A stretch of DNA of 17,363 nt from JAHCIE01 sp034431435 (lineage in GTDB: Bacteria > Chloroflexota > Anaerolineae > Epilineales > JAHCIE01), in the NCBI GenBank assembly GCA_034431435.1, contig DAOUDG010000110.1:1-17363 (forward strand), read 5' to 3'. Position numbers and translations under genes: made by a program. The notes under the pieces were generated by a model. The model was given only the letters and a program-made list of their open reading frames with translations. It was not told where the DNA came from and made no database searches. This document shows positions 14,395-17,363 of this stretch, piece after piece; position 1 is the stretch's first letter, and each line of letters opens with the position of its first letter.

Positions 14395-15258
14395 ATGGCT
14401 ATTCGCACGGTGGGGGTTGTCGGCTGTGGGCTGATGGGGGCGGGTATTGCCGAAACCATGGCGCGCGGCCAGTACAATGTGATTGTGCGCGAAATCAACG
14501 CCGAGGTGTTACAGCGCGGCCTGGAACGCCTGCAGAAGAGCATGGCGACGGCTGTCGCTCGCGAGAAGATGAGCCAGTGGGATGCGGATGCGGCCTGGGC
14601 GCGTATTCGTGGCGTCACTGACCTGGAGGACATGGCCGCGTGTGATCTGGTGATCGAGGCGGCGGTGGAGAACCTGGATCTGAAGCGCGAGGTGTTCGCC
14701 GCGCTGGACCGCATCACGCCGGCCGACGCCATCCTCGCCAGTAATACGTCGTCCCTGTCCATCGCGGCCATCGCCGCCGCCACGCGGCCAGAGCGGCGCG
14801 ACAAGGTCATCGGCATGCACTTCTTCAACCCGGTGCCGGTGATGAAGCTGGTTGAGATCATTCGCAGCGTCCTGACCAGCGACGACACGTTCGCGACCAT
14901 TCGCGACCTGAGCGTGGGCCTGGGCAAGGAGGTCGTCGTCGCCAGGGACTACCCCGGCTTCATCGTCAACCTGCTGCTCATTCCGTACCTGCTGGACGCG
15001 GTGCGCGCCCTGGAACTGGGTATCGCCAGTAAGGAGGACATCGACAAGGGTATCCAACTGGGCCTCAACCATCCCATGGGGCCGCTGACCCTGCTCGACT
15101 TCGTGGGCCTGGACACGACGCTGTTCATCGCCGACGCCATGTTCGCCGAGACCGGCGACGCGCGCTATGCCGCGCCGCCCCTGCTGCGCCGCATGGTGAG
15201 CGTCGGCCTCAACGGCCGTAAGGTCGGCCGCGGCTTCTACGAGTACGGCAAGAAGTAG
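14395..15258 (+). CDS. hbd: 3-hydroxybutyryl-CoA (3-hydroxyacyl-CoA) dehydrogenase
   Basis: Oxidises (S)-3-hydroxyacyl-CoA to 3-ketoacyl-CoA with NAD(P), or the reverse in butyrate/PHB-type pathways; cytoplasmic. The ATG at 14395 has GGGAGG 5-6 bases before it and gives the standard N-terminus (MAIRTVGVVGCGLMGAGIAE); the 20-codon upstream extension is rejected. The 287-residue length is typical of stand-alone enzymes. Seen: Rossmann motif G10-C-G12-L-M-G15, ASNTSSLS with S119/S120, the catalytic dyad H142 (GMHFFNPVPVMKLVEI) and E154, N192 (PGFIVN), and NHPMGPLTLLDFVGLD (225-240). The C-terminal GRKVGRGFYEY is also family standard. There are no thiolase or crotonase genes beside it, so it is not part of a local fatty-acid operon here. 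The next gene begins 9 bp after the stop, with its ribosome binding site touching the stop codon. Confidence 0.95.
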   Translation: MAIRTVGVVGCGLMGAGIAETMARGQYNVIVREINAEVLQRGLERLQKSMATAVAREKMSQWDADAAWARIRGVTDLEDMAACDLVIEAAVENLDLKREVFAALDRITPADAILASNTSSLSIAAIAAATRPERRDKVIGMHFFNPVPVMKLVEIIRSVLTSDDTFATIRDLSVGLGKEVVVARDYPGFIVNLLLIPYLLDAVRALELGIASKEDIDKGIQLGLNHPMGPLTLLDFVGLDTTLFIADAMFAETGDARYAAPPLLRRMVSVGLNGRKVGRGFYEYGKK

Positions 15259-15267
15259 GAGCGGTGG

Positions 15268-15561
15268 ATGGGAGACGTGGAGAAGTTGCGGGCTGAGTTG
15301 CGTCGCCAGTTACCCGCGCTGAGCGAGCGCTACGGCGTCGTATCGCTGGGGCTATTCGGCTCCTACGCGCGCGGCGAGCAGCGTTCCGACAGCGATCTGG
15401 ACGTGCTGGTGGAACTGCGTCAACCGCTCAGCCTGCTCCGCATGATCGCCCTGCAGCACGAATTGAGCGACCTGCTGGACGTGGACGTAGACCTCGTGCC
15501 GAAGCAGTCGCTGAAGCCAACTCTTGGCAAGCGTATCCTGGCCGAGGTTGTGCCGGTATGA
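15268..15561 (+). CDS. mntA: MntA-type minimal nucleotidyltransferase (type VII antitoxin)
   Basis: A 97-residue protein of the minimal DNA polymerase-beta-like nucleotidyltransferase family. LFGSYARGEQRSDSDLDVLVE carries the GSY motif (31-33) and metal-binding D43 and D45; a third acidic residue is offered by DVDVDLV (71-77). In type VII systems such proteins neutralise a HEPN RNase (HepT) by adding AMP groups to a Tyr near its active site. AGGAG lies 6-7 bases before the ATG and abuts the preceding stop. The gene ends in an ATGA overlap with the start of the HEPN gene (15558-15561), the classic translational coupling of this pair. All catalytic residues look intact although the partner is broken. 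Confidence 0.88.
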   Translation: MGDVEKLRAELRRQLPALSERYGVVSLGLFGSYARGEQRSDSDLDVLVELRQPLSLLRMIALQHELSDLLDVDVDLVPKQSLKPTLGKRILAEVVPV

Positions 15562-15838
15562 CGAGCCGCGAGTACATCGACTATGTGCGCGACATGCTCG
15601 CCTTGATTGACACCCTGGCGAGGCGTCGCGGCAGATGCCGCCACATGTGCGCGAGAGCTATCCGGCGGTCAACTGGCGTGATATGGCGAGCATGCGCAAC
15701 TGGCTGATTCATCAATACTTCAGCATTGACCAGGAGACCGTGTGGCTGACGTTGCGCGAGGATCTGCCGCGACTTCGCCCCCACCTGGTGCGCATCCTGG
15801 CGGACGCCGAGGCTTCGGAGACAGGAGACAGTGGATGA
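15558..15838 (+). pseudogene. hepT: HepT/HEPN (DUF86) toxin broken by internal deletion and frameshift
   Basis: Translation from the coupled ATG (15558) gives a HEPN-like N-terminus (MTSREYIDYVRDMLALIDTL) and then runs off into unrelated residues, ending at a stop near 15702. The rest of the toxin is in another frame: from about 15617 it reads GEASRQMPPHVRESYPAVNWRD, then MASMRNWLIHQYFSID, with the HEPN RNase motif R-N-x-x-x-H in RNWLIH. It ends at the TGA at 15836-15838. Intact DUF86 proteins are about 110-115 residues; here only about 20 + 74 remain, so roughly 20-30 codons of the middle helices are missing near 15612-15620, with a net frame change. An ATG at 15635 could start a 67-residue remnant holding the RNase motif, but its ribosome binding site is poor. 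The toxin is probably inactive. Confidence 0.8.
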
Positions 15839-16293
15839 GCTACCAATGTGAGCTGTACGACCAGGCCGCGCAGCCGACCCTGTCGGTGCGGCTGCGCCTG
15901 CCTGTGCAGGACCTGGGGACGACGATGGGCCGCGTCTACCCGGCCATCGCGCACTACCTGGCTGAGTTGGGCGAGCCGATGGCGGGCGCGCCCTTCGCCG
16001 CCTACTACAACATGGACATGGCCGACCTGGACACGGAGATAGGCATCCCCGTCGCCCGCCCCCTGCCGGGCCGCGACGACATCGCGCCGGGCGAGATTCC
16101 CGCCGGCCGGCTCGCCCGCTGTGTCTACACCGGGCCGTACAGTGGCCTGCGACCGGCCTACGACGCCCTGACCGCGTTCTGCGCCGAGCAGGGTGTGACG
16201 CCGACGGGCGTGGCCTACGAGATCTACATCGACGACCCAGGCGAGAAACCGGCCGCGGAGCTTCGCACCATCGTCGCGCTCCGCCTGCGCTGA
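15835..16293 (+). CDS. GyrI-like small-molecule-binding protein
   Basis: A 152-residue stand-alone effector-binding domain of the GyrI-like/AraC effector-binding family. The ATG at 15835 has AGGAG 8 bases upstream and overlaps the HepT remnant stop as ATGA. Typical features are the early strand LSVRLRLPVQDLGTTMGRVYPAIAHYL, the central NMDMADLDTEIGIPVAR strand pair, IPAGRLARCVYTGPYSGLRPAYDAL (88-112), and E129 in YEIYIDDP (128-135), the conserved Glu in the ligand pocket of this fold. There is no DNA-binding domain, so it is not a transcription factor by itself. Known relatives bind or hydrolyse small hydrophobic or cationic compounds, or inhibit gyrase. The ligand is unknown. It sits immediately after the damaged toxin pair, but the arrangement may simply be accidental. 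Confidence 0.85.
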   Translation: MSYQCELYDQAAQPTLSVRLRLPVQDLGTTMGRVYPAIAHYLAELGEPMAGAPFAAYYNMDMADLDTEIGIPVARPLPGRDDIAPGEIPAGRLARCVYTGPYSGLRPAYDALTAFCAEQGVTPTGVAYEIYIDDPGEKPAAELRTIVALRLR

Positions 16294-16389
16294 CGTTAGC
16301 GAGGTGTGACCGCTGAACCGGTGGCGTCGGACCTGCTGCGAGAAGCAGGGGGCAGCGCCCGTGACCCTCGACATCGGGAGGCGACTGCA

Positions 16390-17133
16390 ATGGGACGCAC
16401 AGACGACTATCGCGCCACCCTGCGCGGGCTGACCGACTGGGATGACTATCTGCGGCGCGAGTCGGGGTTGCCGGGGCCGCGCGGCAATCTGAAACTCGCC
16501 TACGCCGTGGCCGACGAGGGCGACGCCGCCCGGTTCGAGCGCTACCGTGCCCTGGACGCGACGGTCGCGCCTGCCAACACCCCCGACGAGTTCCTGGCCT
16601 TCTGCGGCGTGCTGGGCCTGGGTAAGCTGGCCGCCGAGGGCGACACGAGCGCGCTGGACAGGCTGCGCGGCCACGCCGCCGACCCACGCTGGCGGGTGCG
16701 GGAGGCGGCGGCGACGGCGCTGCAACTCTACGGCGATGCCGACATGGCGGGGCTGGTGACGCTGATGGAGGAGTGGGCGCAGGGCAGCCGCCTGGAGCAG
16801 CGTTGCGCTGTCGCCGCCCTGTGCGAGCCGCGCCTGCTGCGCGACGAGGCCGTCGCCGCCTGCGTGCTCGACGTGCTGGACGGCATCACGGCCACCCTGG
16901 TCGACGCCCCCGACCGTCGCAGCGACGAGTACCGCGTCCTGCGCCGGGCCCTCGGCTACGGCTGGAGCGTGGCCGTCGCCGCCGCGCCCGCCCTCGGCCT
17001 GCCCACCTTCGACCGCTGGCTGGCGAGCGCCGCCCCCGACGTGCAGTGGGTCATGCGCGAGAACCTCAAGAAGAAGCGCCTCGAACGGGCAGCGCGGGCG
17101 TGGGTGACGGGGCACCTCGATGTTGGGCGCTAG
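16390..17133 (+). CDS. HEAT-repeat-like protein of unknown function
   Basis: A 247-residue mainly helical protein. The ATG at 16390 is selected because GGGAGG is 8 bases upstream; the 28-codon upstream extension has no ribosome binding site. Residues of about 90-147 read as HEAT-type helix pairs (LRGHAADPRWRVREAAATALQLYGD, then a second pair ending RCAVAALCEP), with the WRVREAAATAL signature of PBS-lyase/DNA-alkylation-type HEAT repeats. The flanking parts (N-terminal WDDYLRRESGLPGPRGNLKLAYAVAD and C-terminal WVMRENLKKKRLERA) also look helical. Such folds usually bind protein or nucleic acid; the C-terminal RENLKKKRL is reminiscent of small HEAT proteins annotated as DNA-alkylation-repeat-like, but no active-site claim can be made. 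It lies 96 bp after the GyrI-like gene and is the last complete gene in the window. Confidence 0.75.
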   Translation: MGRTDDYRATLRGLTDWDDYLRRESGLPGPRGNLKLAYAVADEGDAARFERYRALDATVAPANTPDEFLAFCGVLGLGKLAAEGDTSALDRLRGHAADPRWRVREAAATALQLYGDADMAGLVTLMEEWAQGSRLEQRCAVAALCEPRLLRDEAVAACVLDVLDGITATLVDAPDRRSDEYRVLRRALGYGWSVAVAAAPALGLPTFDRWLASAAPDVQWVMRENLKKKRLERAARAWVTGHLDVGR

Positions 17134-17264
17134 CCAGGTAATTTGTGACGATTGGCATTGCTGGTGTAAGGTCGACGCGACTGACCATCTCCTCAATACT
17201 AGACATTGAAACGTCTCCCTCTATCCTTGCAGATTTAACAATTGAGGGCGACCGAGTTGCGACA
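17134..17264. other. AT-richer non-coding stretch at the right edge
   Basis: Composition drops sharply from the GC-rich HEAT gene. No promoter or terminator is convincing. On the minus strand an ATG at 17206 with GAGGGAGA upstream opens a short frame (MSSIEEMVSRVDLTPAMPIV...), which then continues antisense through the HEAT gene to 17066. It may be the 5' remnant of a lost gene, or chance. Confidence 0.35.
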
Positions 17265-17325
17265 TAGCGCACCTTGGGGTAAAAGCAGAGGTGGTGAACT
17301 CACTTCTGCCCCAGGAGGTGCGCTA
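17265..17325 (+). repeat. Long interrupted inverted repeat covering a ribosome binding site and start
   Basis: TAGCGCACCT (17265-17274) is repeated inverted as AGGTGCGCTA (17316-17325). TGGGG (17275-17279) pairs with CCCCA (17309-17313) across a 2-base bulge. Inside, GCAGAGGTG (17285-17293) pairs with CACTTCTGC (17301-17309) with one G-T wobble and a 7-base loop. As RNA the hairpin would bury the ribosome binding site GGAGGTG (17314-17320) and reach the first base of the ATG at 17325. Similar structures near transposase starts block translation of read-through transcripts; whether this is an insertion-sequence end cannot be proved because the other end is outside the window. Confidence 0.65.
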
Positions 17326-17363
17326 TGCCGATGCCGATTGTATGCCTGGATGAGCGTCTGCGT
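17325..17363 (+). CDS. Start of a gene running off the window (product unknown, possibly transposase)
   Basis: ATG at 17325, preceded by a strong GGAGGTG ribosome binding site with 4 bases spacing, opens a frame of 13 codons (MPMPIVCLDERLR) to the window end. A second ATG at 17331 is possible. The long hairpin around the start and the composition change upstream make a mobile-element gene plausible, but 13 residues cannot identify the family. Confidence 0.5.
   Translation, partial: MPMPIVCLDERLR

Noticed and set aside
15712..17196. Minus-strand open frame of 494 codons
   Set aside because: Covers the GyrI-like and HEAT genes in antisense; those have proper ribosome binding sites and family motifs, while this frame shows none.

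Overview
The window is one GC-rich, densely coded stretch of bacterial chromosome. Gene content and style suggest a member of the Chloroflexota: lipobox lipoproteins with long Ala/Pro/Thr linkers, an immune-inhibitor-A-like secreted protease, CPBP membrane proteases, and GGAGG ribosome binding sites at most starts. That placement is an inference from gene style; no rRNA or other phylogenetic marker is present. I see no tRNA, rRNA, CRISPR array, phage gene or convincing intrinsic terminator.

Layout. Bases 1-2989 (+): the 3' part of a secreted zinc metalloprotease, an intact CPBP membrane protease, and a small ribbon-helix-helix-like DNA-binding protein with a near-consensus promoter. Bases 2922-10740 (-): a seven-gene array read leftward. 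In transcription order it is a nitrilase-superfamily protein, PRPP synthetase, glutamate dehydrogenase, a Cthe_2159-like beta-solenoid lipoprotein, a glycoside-hydrolase-fold lipoprotein, threonine aldolase, and a degenerate CPBP protein. The first three are spaced 28-34 bp apart behind a TTGACT-17-TACAAT promoter whose spacer holds a perfect 15-bp palindrome. A 112-bp AT-rich gap before the beta-solenoid gene probably starts a second unit. Bases 10950-17133 (+): inositol monophosphatase, a tandemly duplicated O-methyltransferase, an EcsC-like protein with a LEA-like tail, 3-hydroxyacyl-CoA dehydrogenase, a MntA-type nucleotidyltransferase, a broken HepT/HEPN gene, a GyrI-like protein and a HEAT-repeat protein. 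Bases 17134-17363: an AT-richer, probably accessory edge with a long hairpin that covers the ribosome binding site and start codon of a gene running off the window.

How the genes relate. The nitrilase-like/prs/gdh unit looks like nitrogen and nucleotide-precursor metabolism under one regulated promoter. The two lipoproteins look like cell-surface carbohydrate-associated proteins. The MntA/HepT pair is a type VII toxin-antitoxin relic in which the toxin has been damaged.

The most striking pattern is altered active sites in otherwise well-kept enzymes: the nitrilase-like protein has Gly in place of the catalytic Cys, PRPP synthetase has Ala at a conserved His, the second CPBP protein has lost its metal ligands, and the second half of the tandem methyltransferase has lost its Lys and Asp. 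No single new multi-gene system is demonstrated here. The best leads are the catalytically altered nitrilase-like protein with its palindromic promoter, the duplicated methyltransferase, and the orphaned MntA antitoxin.
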